NCBI GenBank assembly: GCA_964017145.1
Contig: OZ024847.1
Coordinates: 1,488,001-1,552,000 of the forward strand
Direction: 5' to 3'
Origin: Agrocybe praecox
Lineage: Eukaryota > Basidiomycota > Agaricomycetes > Agaricales > Agrocybaceae
Length of the DNA stretch: 64,000 nucleotides
This document shows positions 36,654 through 49,976 of the stretch, in pieces. Both the position numbers and the translations under genes were made by a program. Numbering within the stretch: position 1 is the first letter of the stretch; each line of letters opens with the position of its first letter. Below the pieces are notes generated by a model. It saw nothing but the letters and a program-made list of their open reading frames with translations, was not told the origin of the DNA and did not search any database.

Positions 36654-36739
36654 TGCATTAAGAGGGAATCGAACCCCCGGCGGGTCGAGTTAGACGCTCG
36701 ATATGGCAACGACCCAGGTTACCACTACCCCATTAATGC
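36654..36739 (-). tRNA. tRNA-Gly(GCC), array gene 2
   Basis: Same mature sequence as the neighbouring genes, with a different 15-nt intron (TATCGAGCGTCTAAC) after position 37. The flanking spacer is also repeated in the array. Confidence 0.95.
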
Positions 36740-36831
36740 TTGACATCTAACTTTCATGCGCCCCCGTCGCCGCGGGTGCTGATTGGAATGAGTAAATGTT
36801 TTATATGTAATTACGAAAGGAAAAAACTGTG

Positions 36832-36917
36832 TGCATTAAGAGGGAATCGAACCCCCGGCGGGTCGAGTTAGACACCCGATATGGCAACGACCCAGGTTAC
36901 CACTACCCCATTAATGC
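36832..36917 (-). tRNA. tRNA-Gly(GCC), array gene 3
   Basis: Same mature sequence, with a 15-nt intron (TATCGGGTGTCTAAC) differing from array gene 2 at two bases. Confidence 0.95.
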
Positions 36918-37006
36918 ATGTTGACCTTTTCCCGTGGGATCTCGTCGGGCCTGGGCGCTAATAACAATAGTAAATCTTTTAGAATGCGGCAGGAGAAAAA
37001 TATACA

Positions 37007-37090
37007 TGCATTAAGAGGGAATCGAACCCCCGGCGGGTCGAGCAAGCGCTCAAATGGCAACGACCCAGGTTACCACTACCCCATTAATGC
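37007..37090 (-). tRNA. tRNA-Gly(GCC), array gene 4
   Basis: Same mature sequence, with the shortest intron, 13 nt (TTTGAGCGCTTGC). The upstream side of this gene opens onto a 1.7-kb region without a recognised gene. Confidence 0.95.
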
Positions 37091-37420
37091 TTTACGAAGC
37101 ATCTCCTTGAGATCTAACCTACTGCCTGAAGTGCCTACAGACTTGTAGCGGCCGTACGTTAGTCTCTACATGATAGTATACATCCGAGGTTTTTCTTTAC
37201 AACTTTCCAATTTGTAATAAAAAAGTAGCATAAGGTCAATTGCTAGTGGGCACGCAAGACCGGGCTTAGCACTACGGAGATTTTAATTCTATTGACAACA
37301 CACATTTTGGATATGACTAAGGTACCTCTGCAGTTCGTCGACGAAACTTGACTGTTTCGGTTTTTTCTCTTGGAGTTTCGCGTACGTGGCGTACCAGCGA
37401 TTTATTATATAAGATTAGAT

Positions 37421-38750
37421 TCACTGCGTTTTGGGCCAAATTTCCTTTGGCCGGATATGCCGGGAAATAAAATATTTCAGGGCAAATACTCCCACGGGAT
37501 TTTCCTCAATTACTCACCAATCTTTGGGCCGGATTTACACGATTGCCGACGTTATCCTGTCAGAGTTTATATAGCTAATCCTTGAATAGGATATACATCA
37601 AGCTGGGATATCCTGAATTGACCGTTGAAGTTCATCTCAAGTTGTGAACATTTACAAGGGCGGTATAAATGAGAATATTCCAGGATATGCCTTGAAAAAT
37701 TTGCGTGGATTAAAAATATTTTGAGCTTATGTAATTAAGCCCACTACAGATGATCGTCGTTTTATACCCAAAATTTTGGGAAATTTTGGCGCCTTCATTC
37801 AAAACACTACTATTGCCATTACCCTACTGCCTACATGAGAAAAGATGATGCCCAATAACATTGGGAGATTCTGGGAAAACATCAATAACTACGGAATGTC
37901 CTTTCCAAATAGTGCTGCTGTCGACTCTGTTCAAAACGAGAATTCGGTTGGATATAGCCCAGTAGCAATGACTCCAAGCATAACCGCACCATATCCTAGT
38001 CCTCATCCTTCCACACCCCTTTATGATAGTTGGGCTCTTCCATAGATAGAGCAAGAATCCAAAAATTAGTGGCAAATTAACGTGAAGTGTGATGAAGGGC
38101 CTTGGAATGGGCCGTCGACTGAGCCCTACATAATGACAGATGTGTTGTGGTACTGACGGGTTGCCGGGTCCTCGATGGCGCGCTCGATCCACAAGTCAAC
38201 TGGGAGAGGGTAGCCTAATGGTGCGCGAGACCGTGTGCGGGCCTCTACTTCCTGTCGCGGACGTCTTTCCACTGGAATTGGAACCTTTTAGAAGTCAGAT
38301 GGGACAAGTGTACCTACAAGATGTGAAGACTTACATGGAGAGGCTAGGATTCCAGCTCCTTCGGTGCGGAGAGGACAGGTTGAATCTCTGTTCTGTTTAT
38401 CAAGACAGAAAATTGAAGTAATAAATAATAATAAACATACAGTTGGGAAATGTGAGATTGACGGCCAACTTGGCTTTGCCAGGCATTCTTGTGCTCGGAA
38501 ATGTGAGATTTCAGATATATCTTCGGGGTGGAAAGATGATAGAAGATTTCGAGGGAAATTAAGGATAAGCCTGGTATCCCACCAAAACTACTGAAGTTGT
38601 AATGAGCTTAGACCTAGTTTCCGGCCTTGAGAAATATGACATGACGGTCGCAAAACAACCATGGCATTCGATGGCATTGAGAAGGAAATACGCGCAAACT
38701 CAGATATCCGGCATATCCGGCCAAAGGAAATTTGGCCCGAAACGCAGTGA
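37421..38750. mobile_element. 1.3-kb segment bounded by 43-bp inverted repeats
   Basis: 37421-37463 and the reverse complement of 38708-38750 match over 43 bases with a single mismatch (near 37431). Each arm also contains its own small hairpin, GGCCAAA-TTTCC-TTTGGCC. The interior holds only short open frames (37845-38045 plus, 37824-38192 minus, 38140-38421 plus) with no family signature. A non-autonomous DNA transposon is likely, but I see no clear target-site duplication. It occupies most of the gap between the tRNA array and the Mtr4 gene. Confidence 0.6.
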
Positions 38751-38836
38751 TTGCTTCAACGCTTGATGTAGATGTCACCCCTGGGTCATTTCTAGTAACG
38801 CGAGCGTGACAACAACCCTTAAAAATATTTTCTACC

Positions 38837-41800
38837 ATGAACTCTAACGATCTTTTTTCGTTTTTGGAAGATGGCGGGGACGACCGCGAAACCGACGAGA
38901 AGGATGATATGCTAGTTGACCCTGCCCCTCCTCTCTCAAAAAATGTTCAAAAACGAAAGGCAGAATCTTTTCCCCCACCAGTGGTTGATGAGGCAAACGA
39001 CCACACTGCCGACGGCTCCCTGAATGGTTCTGGCCCCTCTTCCAAAAAACCTCGACTATTGTCTCCACAGCCACTCGTTCTGGATGATTTTGAGACCGAA
39101 GCAAAGCGCGAAGTGGCCGCGAGTGCAGGATTAACAGGCAATGCTACAGAGGAAGGTTCTCGTTTAGAACTTCGGCATCAGGTGCGTATTTGACGCCTTT
39201 CTATACTGGCATGTGGTGAACCTTTCGTTTCTTTAGGTTCGCCATCAAGTTGCAGTTCCTCCTGGCTATAATTATATTCCCATATCAAAACATGTTCCTC
39301 CTGCCAAACCCGACCGCGAATACAAGTTTGAACTCGATCCTTTCCAGAGGGTATCCGTGTACGCCATACAGAGGAATGAAAGTGTTTTGGTTTCTGCCCA
39401 TACTAGCGCTGGAAAGACCGTCGTAGCAGAATATGCAATTGCCCAATGTTTGAATAGAAAACAGAGAGTCATTTATACCAGTCCAATCAAGGTTCTTATT
39501 CATTCTGAGCATTCAAACACAAAACACAATATTTATACGGTGATTCGCAGGCATTGAGCAATCAAAAGTATCGAGAAATGTTAGCGGAATTCGGTGACGT
39601 TGGTTTAATGACGGGAGATGTCACTATAAATCCTTCTGCATCCTGTCTAGTCATGACTACTGAGGTAATGATGCTCTTTCTTACACTGGAAACAAAGTGA
39701 CAACTCTTGACAGATTCTGCGATCTATGCTGTATCGTGGATCGGAAATTATGCGAGAGGTTGCCTGGGTTGTCTTCGACGAAATCCATTATATGCGTGAT
39801 AAAGAACGTGGTGTGGTTTGGGAAGAAACCATTATCCTCCTTCCCCATACCGTTCGCTACGTCTTTCTATCAGCTACCATTCCTAACGCCATGCAATTTG
39901 CTGAATGGATATGCAAATCCCACGAACAGCCTTGCCATGTCGTCTACACAGATTTCCGACCAACTCCCCTTCAACATTATCTCTTCCCAGCTGGAGGAGA
40001 AGGGATTTACCTCGTTGTCAATGAAAAGGGTGAATTCAAAGAAGACACCTTCAGCAAAGCCATGGGAAAACTGCAGGATTCCATGGGTGAAGACCCTGCG
40101 GACTCGAGAGGAGGAAAGGGCAAGAAGGGTAAAACCAAGAAGGGTGGTGACAAAAAAGGTTTGCATTGTTGTAAAATATCTCTTGAGCGCATCTCACGGA
40201 ATTCTTAGGACCATCTGACATATCAAAAATCATCAAAATGATCATGCTGAAGAATTACAACCCTGTGATTGTATTTTCTTTCAGCAAGCGTGAATGTGAA
40301 GGGCTTGCCTTGACATTGTCAAAATTCGAATTCAACTCCACCGAGGAACAAGACCTCGTCTCGAACATCTTCAACAATGCTATTGAAAACCTTGCCCAGG
40401 ATGACCGTCAGCTTCCTCAGATCGCCAATCTTCTTCCACTTCTTCGCCGTGGCATAGGTATCCATCACGGTGGTCTTTTGCCAATTCTCAAAGAAGTTAT
40501 CGAAATTCTTTTCCAGGAAGGCTTATTAAAAGTTCTCTTTGCCACTGAAACTTTCTCGATCGGATTGAACATGCCTGCAAAAACGGTGGTTTTCACAGCT
40601 ACGAGGAAATTTGATGGGCGAGAGTTCCGTACGATCTCTGGAGGTGAATATATCCAAATGTCGGGTCGTGCTGGACGTAGAGGTTTAGATGACCGCGGTG
40701 TCGTTATTATGATGTGCGACGAAAAGTTGGATCCAGCTTCAGCGAAAGACATGGTCCAAGGGCAAGCCGACAGATTGGACTCTGCTTTCCATCTTGGCTA
40801 TAACATGATTCTGAACCTGATGAAAGTTGAAGGAATCAGTCCGGAGTTTATGCTTGAACGTTGTTTCTTCCAGTTCCAAAGTAGCGCTGGGATACCTGCA
40901 CTGGAAGATGGTATGACTTCATTATAAAAACCTTCCTTTCACTCGCTTACTTTTAATGCCCAGAGTTGAAGAAAGAAGAGCAAGCCAAGACCTCGACAAC
41001 GATACCTGATGAAGAACTCGTGTCACAGTATTACGATTTCCGGCAGCAGTTGGACCAGATGCTTGCGGATTTCCGTGAAGTCATCACGCATCCAACCTAT
41101 GCCTTGCCATTCCTTCAACCTGGTCGTCTCGTAAAAGTCAAACATCAAAAGCTTGACTTCGGATGGGGTATTGTGATCAATTATTCAAAACGACAACAAC
41201 CCAAAGTATGTCATTCCGCCATGTACTCTTTCCTACTTCTCCTCACTTGTTTCACTAGAATAAACAAGGTCCCAAACCTGAAGAGCTTCCACCTCACGAA
41301 CAATATTTAGTAGACGTCTTACTAAATTGTGCTCCGGGAAATTCATTATTGAAAGAAAAGAATGCACCAATTGCCGCAACTCCAGGCGGGATTCAGCCAT
41401 GCCCTCCAGGTCAAAAAGGAGTGCCTCTCGTTGTTCCTGTATTGCTTTCGACTTTGGACGGTATTAGCCATATACGAATCGTTTTACCGAAGGACCTACG
41501 CCAAGATCAAGCACGAGAAACCGTATGGAAAAGTGTTTTGGAGGTTCATCGACGATTCCCGGATGGTGTAGCTTTGTTGGATCCTATAGAGAACATGGGC
41601 ATCAAAGATGACAAGTTCAAGGAACTAGTCAAGGTATATTGCTATATGATTTGCTTTTAAAAGCGATAGACTCACCATTTGGGAACCTAGAAAATCGCAG
41701 CTATGGAACAGAAAATGTTCTCAAGCCCGTTACACAAGGATCTCAGGCTCCCTGAATTATACACTCTGTATTCAAAAAAGAAAGAAAGCCAGGAACGTAT

Positions 41801-42558
41801 TCGGAATCTTAAGAAGCGGATACAAGCAACACACGATGTTTTGCAATTGGAAGAATTGAAATGTCGCAAACGTGTTCTTCGCCGCCTTGCTTTCACTGAC
41901 GCTTCAGATATCGTGGATATGAAAGGAAGGGTGGCATGCGAGATTAGTTCCGGAGACGAGTTGCTTCTAACGGAACTTATTTTCAACGGTGTCTTCAACT
42001 CTCTACAACCCGAGCAATGTGCAGCCCTCCTCAGCTGCTTCGTTTTCACGGAAAAGGTCTATTTCATCGTACAGTAATATCATACGGTTCATTAATGTTT
42101 TTCTTTTAACAGAGTGAGCAAGCAACAAAACTCAAAGAAGAACTGGCTGCTCCTTTACGCGTCATGCAAGAATTTGCGAGACGGATAGCAAAGGTGTCCA
42201 AGGAATCTAAGTTGCCGATTGATGAGGATGAATATGTTCAATCGTTCAAAGTCGAACTTATGGATGCTGTAGTCCAGTGGTGTCGCGGTGCATCATTCTC
42301 CGATATTTGCAAGGTACGTAAACCGTTGTATACATAGGAGTATTATCTTACCAACGGATTTCCCTTCTTGCGCAGCTGACTGACCAATTCGAAGGAAGTC
42401 TTATTCGTGTCTTCAGACGCCTTGGAGAGCTTCTTCGTCAAATGGCTCAGGCAGCCAAAGTTATCGGAAACGCTGAACTTAAAGAGAAGTTTGAAAAGGC
42501 ATCTGATATGCTTGAAAGGCCAAATTCTGTTATTTTCTGTTCTTCGTTGTACCTCTAA
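38837..42558 (+). CDS. MTR4: ATP-dependent RNA helicase Mtr4 (nuclear exosome cofactor)
   Basis: Ski2-like DExH helicase that feeds structured RNAs to the nuclear exosome (TRAMP complex). Exons: 38837-39181, 39237-39491, 39551-39664, 39714-40158, 40209-40910, 40964-41205, 41259-41633, 41691-42056, 42113-42313, 42376-42558; 1,075 residues. The acidic N-terminal tail precedes the helicase core: AHTSAGKT (Walker A, near 169-176), VVFDEIH (motif II, near 258-263), LSATIPNA (III) and [10 protein letters not shown] (VI). The PGRLVKVKH stretch begins the arch/KOW insertion that marks Mtr4. The C-terminal helical DSHCT domain ends with the family's usual [10 protein letters not shown] Lys/Gly-rich loop ([16 protein letters not shown]) follows the first RecA domain. 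Confidence 0.96.
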
Positions 42559-42812
42559 TTTTATATCTGTACATCTTTCTTCCGATCATCTACCTGCTAC
42601 TTGTACAGGGTTTCTTGTTGTTATTCAATATCTCATTTGAACACTTTTTTTGCTGGAAAGAGCATCGAATAACAGTGAAGAAAGAGTACATGTTATTTAT
42701 ATATATCTTGTGAAATTCTGACTTGTTGCGTTCTTAATCCTTGTCTAGTCCACCAAGGAGTCAGTCTACTGAGCTTTGAATCTATGAATGAGAACTTGTC
42801 AGGGAAGCAAAA

Positions 42813-44839
42813 TCACAGTCTTCCAAGGAAAGTAAAGGCGAACCCTAGATTTGCCCTGTACTTAACGGCCTCACTGGCAGGCTTGACAGCGAGAGGTTTG
42901 ACTTTCGCATGACCGATAGCCTCAGCAATGCGATCCGAGAGTTCTTGGTCAACAGCAGCCCAAACAGACACTTTAAATAATAAATTGTCAGACGAGGACT
43001 GACAACATAAAACGAGAAGATTTCGGCGTACATTGTCTGGCCTTGACTTCAGGGCTCTTGACGTTCTTGAAGTGTCCGGAGACGTTACTGACATAGGCCT
43101 GTCGTTGTTGATCGTTCCAGACCTTCTTCCACAAGGCTCGGGGCTGTTCGAAATCGACTAAATAGCAATAACATGGAAATGAGAAATGTATATCAACATT
43201 GAGATAAGATGTTGGACTGACGCTCAGTGATCTCGCTTAGATCTCTGTAAGCGCCGCCGACGAAGGCCTCATGCCTAGCCAGGCGCGCCTCATCGCGGAC
43301 ATGGCCATCGATAGTGGCCTTCTTGGAGACGTAAGTAAGGGGCTTGATGCTGCTCTGGTAGTTGGGTCGGCTGCCTTGAGAAATAAAGGTCATTGGACCA
43401 TCACGCTGGAAGTTGGCAACTGGAACAATGGGAGCATTGACTGGAAGTTGCTGGTAGTTCGCACCAAGGCGATGACGGTGGGTATCTGGGTAAGAGAAAA
43501 GACGAGATTGGAGGACTGGATCAGCCGAAGGCTCGATGTAGGGAATCGTGTGAGAAGGCGAGAAGGCAGCCTGGAAAAATAGGGTGCTGTCAGTGAACTC
43601 ATCAGATAGACTTGGGAAAGGCGATAAGGTACCTGTTCAATTTCTGCGAAATAGTTTTGTGGGTTTTCGTTCAAGACGAACTTGCCAACCGGACGGAGTG
43701 GGAATTCAGCATGTGGCCACACCTTTGTGAGATCGAAGATGTTGTGGCGGTATTTTTCAGCCTGCTCCGGAGTCATGGTTTGCTGCGCACACAACGGTGA
43801 TAAGATAATTGGCATTTTTTTCAAGAATATCAATACATACCACATAGACTGTCCATGAAGGGAAATTCTTGGATTGGATGACATTGAAAAGAGCTTGAAT
43901 GCCGTACTCCGGGTTCTCACCAGCGAGACGAGTAGCAGTAGCATCATCGAGGGTCTGGGAGATAAGAACCAGTACGATGAGCGACCGAGAGCGTGTCAAG
44001 TACTTTCGACCGTACCTTGAAACCACCATCAGCACGAAGATGAAGTTGAGTGTACACGAAGCTGCCGTCGTCCTTGAGCCATTTGTATGTGTGACCGGAG
44101 TATCCATGTTGGTTGTGGTAGCCATCGGGAGTTCCACGGTCAGAAAAGAGGATCATGATCTGATGAATGGACTCAGGGTTTTGAGAGAGGTAGTCCTGAA
44201 CAAATCCAGATGAGATATAGGGCAATATCTATATGAAATCCCGACATACCCAAAACATATCAGCATCCTTCAAGTGGGTTTGCGGGTTTCTCTTTTGAGT
44301 ATGAATAAAGTGAGGGAACTTGGCAGGGTCTCTGATGAAGAAGACAGGAGTATTGTTGAAAACCCAGTCCCAGTTACCCTCGTCGGTCCTCAACTTGATG
44401 GCAAAGCCACGAGGATCACGAGCGGTATCGGCTGAACCAGACTCGCCTCCTACGGTGGAGAAACGGACGGTGGCCCTGACCTTCTTTCCAACGGAGCCAA
44501 GAAGAGGTTGAGAAGTAAGGTCACTCAAATCATGGGTAACCTCAAAGTAACCATGAGCACCAGCACCTTTAGCGTGGACCTGTGAAATGATTGTGAAGAA
44601 ATGATTTTAAAGAGATAACATATGAAGTACTGACGACACGCTCAGGGATACGCTCGCGATCAAAGTGGGCGAGGAGATCGATGTGGTGGAAGTCTAACGC
44701 GCGTCGGTTAATTGATTGCGATCAAAGTCGATCAGCGGCGCTTACCTTGGATCAGGAGCGGTCCATTGATTCCAGCACGTTGAGCAGAGTAGGGCTCTGT
44801 GACTGGGGCTCCGTTTGAGGTTGTGTATATTTCAGCCAT
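42813..44839 (-). CDS. Catalase (heme, small-subunit type)
   Basis: Converts H2O2 to water and oxygen. Exons (minus): 44746-44839, 44635-44693, 44250-44579, 44016-44195, 43841-43954, 43633-43782, 43222-43570, 43032-43157, 42813-42970; 519 residues, typical for the small-subunit clade. The distal catalytic His lies in [20 protein letters not shown]. The catalytic Asn region is [18 protein letters not shown], and the proximal heme-ligand Tyr sits in [14 protein letters not shown]. No signal peptide is seen, so cytosolic or peroxisomal. The C-terminus (FTFLGRL) is not a classic SKL. The gene converges on Mtr4, with stops 254 bp apart. Confidence 0.96.
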
Positions 44840-44888
44840 GGATGTTGGATAAAGATGGGGAGATACCAAGGGTAGACTCAATGCAGCC

Positions 44889-44895
44889 TTAAATA
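44889..44895 (-). promoter_or_regulatory. TATA-like box of the catalase gene
   Basis: TATTTAA on the minus strand about 50 bp before the start codon at 44839. Weak match, so low confidence. Confidence 0.3.
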
Positions 44896-46836
44896 CTTTA
44901 GCTTTCTTCTAATTACTCAGACTCGGATCCCGTTCATGCCCCAAATCGTAACTTTAGCGCACACGTGAGGAAATATGGATCAGTCAGAATAATCTGTGGG
45001 TCATCATTGGTTCTTCCATTTAGACCCACATGTGAAATAAGCAGAAGATTAGAATCAGCCCCCTTGAATAGCCATCTTCAAGTCTGCTTCTGCCTGGAAA
45101 AGCCGTTCAAAATGACTGTAGCACCGAGAAACAGAGTGTTGAGCAGCTTCTCTTCTTGATTTCTTTCTCAAGAACAGGTCCAATCCCTATGCCCAGACAT
45201 AATAGGATCGTTCTCGAATATACGAATGTTCTCACCTATACAGTCAGCTGATGTCATTTTAAAGTACTCATTCTGCATAATTCGTATCAAATATGGCGCG
45301 TGGTATTGTCTCACAGTCAATTTTGGATATCCCGTGGCATGTCCAGCCTTTTGGGTCAGTAAACTATTAGCCAGAAGTCGCCGACAATCGGATAAACGCA
45401 ATTGGCAGAGCCTATAATAGGCCTTGTATATTTTAGGACACATAGTATTTCACATTTTCATTTATGGTGGTCATAGCATGAATTATAGTAACTGGGCTAC
45501 CTGGTGGACCCAAGTGCATTTACCAGGAGGCGAAACGTAAGGTATGCGAAATTATCTTCTTTACGATGCACAGCACACACAACTGGAACAAGCCAGCTTA
45601 TTTATCTACTGAGTGCGATATCTATATGTCGGCTTCAGATAGGGCAGAACCTTCAAGGTGCTAATTTATGCCGTCTTAACTGACGTTTTATGACGACTAA
45701 GATAATGCGATGTACCCAGTCATACTTAGGCTTTGAGTTGAGCTCAGCATCACGTACATATACTTCGAGTGGTTTCTAACCGCATAACGTAAATCTATTT
45801 CAATAATTGATAATTGAATATTGTAAATAGTGAATATACAGTCAAATGAGCGCTAGACATCCTGACGAAGAGATACCCCTTAGGCATGCCTTGCATAAGA
45901 TACGACGTGATTTGCCTCATCCAGCCTAGAAAAAAATGAAGAGAGAGAGAGAGGCCGCATATTTCATCATTAAACTGAAAAGACAATATTTGAGACAGAA
46001 TGCGGTTAAACTGACCGCTGGTGATTGCAGCTATGTGCGCCACACTTCAATATCCAATCTTAAAAAGGAAAGGAATTGCACAACCGACAGGACCACGAGT
46101 ACGTGTAGCCTGATCCACTCTAAACAAGGGATTGAAATGATACATGCAGTGACAGCGAATAATAGCATTTTCTTTACTATAGACGAAAATATATACAGGC
46201 ACAATGTTGGCAAGCTAATTGAAGCCTGAACCTTCCGTTGCGGCACTAATCTTCACAAATGTTCCGCACGTACTTTTACTTGATTCTAATGAGATCTAGA
46301 ATATTATAGCCATCGTCGAAAATATCAAATGTATGTTATTGAATAACTCGAGAAAAGGTGCTCTCTAGTATCTACAGATCTGGTGTGTGTTTGCGATAGG
46401 TATTTGTATCACTATTCTCCGTACCAAGAGCCAGACCGACAAATTTTTGTGCTTTAATGACCGAAGTTTTATTAAGAGGACATAATAATATGTATGTCCT
46501 GTCGCTTCCGTGACCAATATGCAACCTAGAAAACCATGGAGTTGAATAAAGCAAAAAGACCCGAGACGGTTTCTCTGTGAACAAAGGACATATTAATTGT
46601 CGAGTTTGTGCAAACAAAAGCGACAGTAGGCAAAGGAGAGTATAGTTGCGGTTTTTCTGTGCACATTGGACAAGTCAAAGTGAATGGTTGGGCTGATAAC
46701 CGGGAATTGCCGAGCTCAGCTATACAGACTGACTTGTGCCGAGATCGGCGGCTGAACCTTGATTGTTGTGATCTGAGGTGGTCGGCGACTTTTACGCGCA
46801 AGCCTCGCACGACATTCTCAAGACTATCCTTCAAAA
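44896..46836. other. Intergenic region between divergent catalase and L23 genes
   Basis: About 1.9 kb of AT-rich sequence. Scattered short frames (for example 45168-45443 minus and 46526-47038 minus) carry no recognisable motif. The part nearest 46837 should be the ribosomal protein promoter. Confidence 0.6.
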
Positions 46837-47675
<839 letters not shown>

Positions 47676-47923
47676 GGGGGTTTTGTTACTTTTCTTTTTC
47701 CTATGTTATATTCAATCAAATGCTATGATATCATGCATTCAGCTCAAGCAAACCAGACATCGCTGTCTTTGAGCTTTTATATTGAAGGTTGGTTAATATG
47801 CAAAGTTATGGTTACTCCTTCCACATCTCTCCATGTCCTTGCTTTTGATTGGTTTCTCAAGATTTATGGTTTGAGTTTCCAAAAACAAGAAAGTGAAGAT
47901 GTATTAGCACTACGAGGGTTGCA

Positions 47924-49287
47924 CTATGCGGGTCGTGGATCTTGCTTTTCCTTCGCTTCTTTTGGTTTAATCCTCACCCCCAATAACTTCGTTACCTTTC
48001 CTGGCTTGGATTGAACGCCCGTTACTGGTGGAGAAACCTGAGGAGCTGATATTTTTAGATAATCCACAGGCGATGGCTTTGAAAGACCGCTGATGGCTAC
48101 TGGTGCGGGTGGTGCAATAGGCAGAGAAGGTAGAGCGCTTTTAGGTTTAAGAGGTGGCGTGGATCGTGACGTTGTCTGCGGAAGCAAGTGACTGGGAAGT
48201 TGAGGAGGCGGTTTCATAGGTAAACTAGGATGATAGGGGAGCGTCGATCTCGCAAGCGGCACTGAAGACGACGCGTCCGAATGTATATCTGAGTTATCAG
48301 CAGAGATCATCTTGGATTTAGGTTGGGGATTGGTGCTTTCCATCTGCCGCAATTTGGCCTCCATCATTGCAATCTTATCCTGGGTCTTGCTGTGCATATC
48401 AATGCATTATGTTAATGTTGATAATGACGTATAGAGTGTTGCTTACCCTTCACTTCTAGAATTTAGACCGGTTTTAATCATACTGAGAGTGGTTGGTCTT
48501 GAGGCATCTGTCATCATTTTTCTGTGCTTGATGACACCGCCATGCTGATCCAGAGGAGCTTGTTGGGCGAAGGTTACTACGATCTTCCGTCCACGTAAAA
48601 GTTTGTCGTGAGCAGAAGTTAATGCCTTCAATGCATCCTGGTGGTCAAAGAATTAGCGTAAACTCTTGGAAAGTGCCTTCGCGCAAATACAATGCGATCT
48701 GCTCTATGTGTCTGCGTCTCTTAATTCTCTTCATTCCAACCGACCATGGCAAAACTCATGACTGATCATGCAATTTTTGAGCCACAATGACCAATGCCAG
48801 GACAAGACGAGCATGGATTGAGAAAAAACAAGCAAACGTAAGCAATAGTCCATTTGGAACGCACACGCAGGCAGTGGGATTGAAGGGAGAATGCACTCAC
48901 GTCTTGGTTTCCATACTCGACAAAAGCATATCCTCGAGGTTTCCCTTTCAGCGCACCAGTTTTATGAAAGAGAAAGTCAAGTTTGGTGACCTTGCCGAAC
49001 TTTGAAAACACTTGGAGTAATGCATACCTTCAGTCCGCTGTATTCAGTTCGAAGTAGAGGAATTGCAGAACGAGAACTTACTCGTCCACCGAAGGATGCA
49101 GGTTACCGATGTAAAGTCTATCGGTGAGAAGAGGGCGTGCATCACTTTCTGAAGGACTTTCTGTATTTTCCTTGTTTATGGGTTCGCCCACGCCAATCAC
49201 CGGATAGTATAAATGGGTGGTTTCTGTCGGATTGGATGCTGTTGCAGTTTCCAAGTCATCCAGAGTGAGTGCGCTCGTGCTCGCCAT
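47924..49287 (-). CDS. RBM18-like single-RRM RNA-binding protein
   Basis: Exons (minus): 49082-49287, 48901-49027, 48447-48637, 47924-48389; 329 residues. One RNA recognition motif lies near residues 55-135: RNP2 is LYIGNL, RNP1 is RGYAFVEY, and between them sits KLDFLFHKTGALKGKPRGYA, closely matching RBM18. After the RRM comes KIAMMEAKLRQME, like the short helix at the RBM18 C-terminus. A Pro/Ser/Lys-rich tail of about 120 residues is extra relative to the animal protein. Intron 2 is 263 nt, long for this genome. Its biological role is not established. Confidence 0.88.
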
Positions 49288-49764
49288 ATTCAAGAAGGAA
49301 GTTGATCAACTCAATTTCTGACGCACCGGCAAGTTCTCTTTGTCACGGAAATGACCGTGTCACAGTTCACTCGTTCAACCAGATTCAACCATCATGTTCC
49401 AGGATAAAGTCTGCTTTTCGACCCTCTTCCAATCACCTAGAATTAAGGACACCAGCGCTCTGTGATGCTCACCTAGCTGATAATCAGGATCCAGCATATC
49501 GTTTGGCATTCGTTCTCTCTGTTAGCGTCTGATGCGAGTACTTAAGAGAGTGACACTGGGTTCAGCGCTGAATTAGTGCTGATATAGTATTCACCAGAGC
49601 TATTCTTTCCTTACTGAACTTGACCATACAAGAATGATTCCGACTCATTTTGGATTCCCGTGCCGTTGTCCATGACATTCCTGTTGCAATTTTAGTGTGG
49701 TGACAAGTTATGCTACTTCATACAGTTACTAACAATGTTACATGGACGGTCACCAGTCAAACAA
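49288..49764. other. Intergenic region, no gene seen
   Basis: Contains the RBM18-like promoter side and the upstream flank of a tRNA gene. No coding or structural feature is supported. Confidence 0.6.
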
Positions 49765-49849
49765 GCATTAATGGGGTAGTGGTAACCTGGGTCGTTGCCA
49801 TTCGAGTGATAAGCTCGACCCGCCGGGGGTTCGATTCCCTCTTAATGCA
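49765..49849 (+). tRNA. tRNA-Gly(GCC) with 14-nt intron
   Basis: Sequence identical to the gene at 13420, intron included. Acceptor GCATTAA/TTAATGC, T-loop TTCGATT, anticodon GCC. Located 127 bp after the chitinase gene's 3' end. Confidence 0.95.
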
Positions 49850-49976
49850 CTGAACTTTTTTTGTTTTTAAAGAATTCGGAATGATTTAAACAAGGAATAA
49901 ATATCGTTGCACATAAGTACAGAAGGGAGTCACTGTTAACCTTTTCCCAATGCAAACCGGAGGAGCATAATACCAT

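Noticed and set aside
36469..37090. Regularly spaced repeats resembling a CRISPR array
   Set aside because: Each repeat is a complete tRNA-Gly cloverleaf with an intron, and the genome is eukaryotic.
43899..44213. Open frames antisense to the catalase gene
   Set aside because: They lie over strongly conserved catalase exons, including the catalytic region, on the opposite strand.
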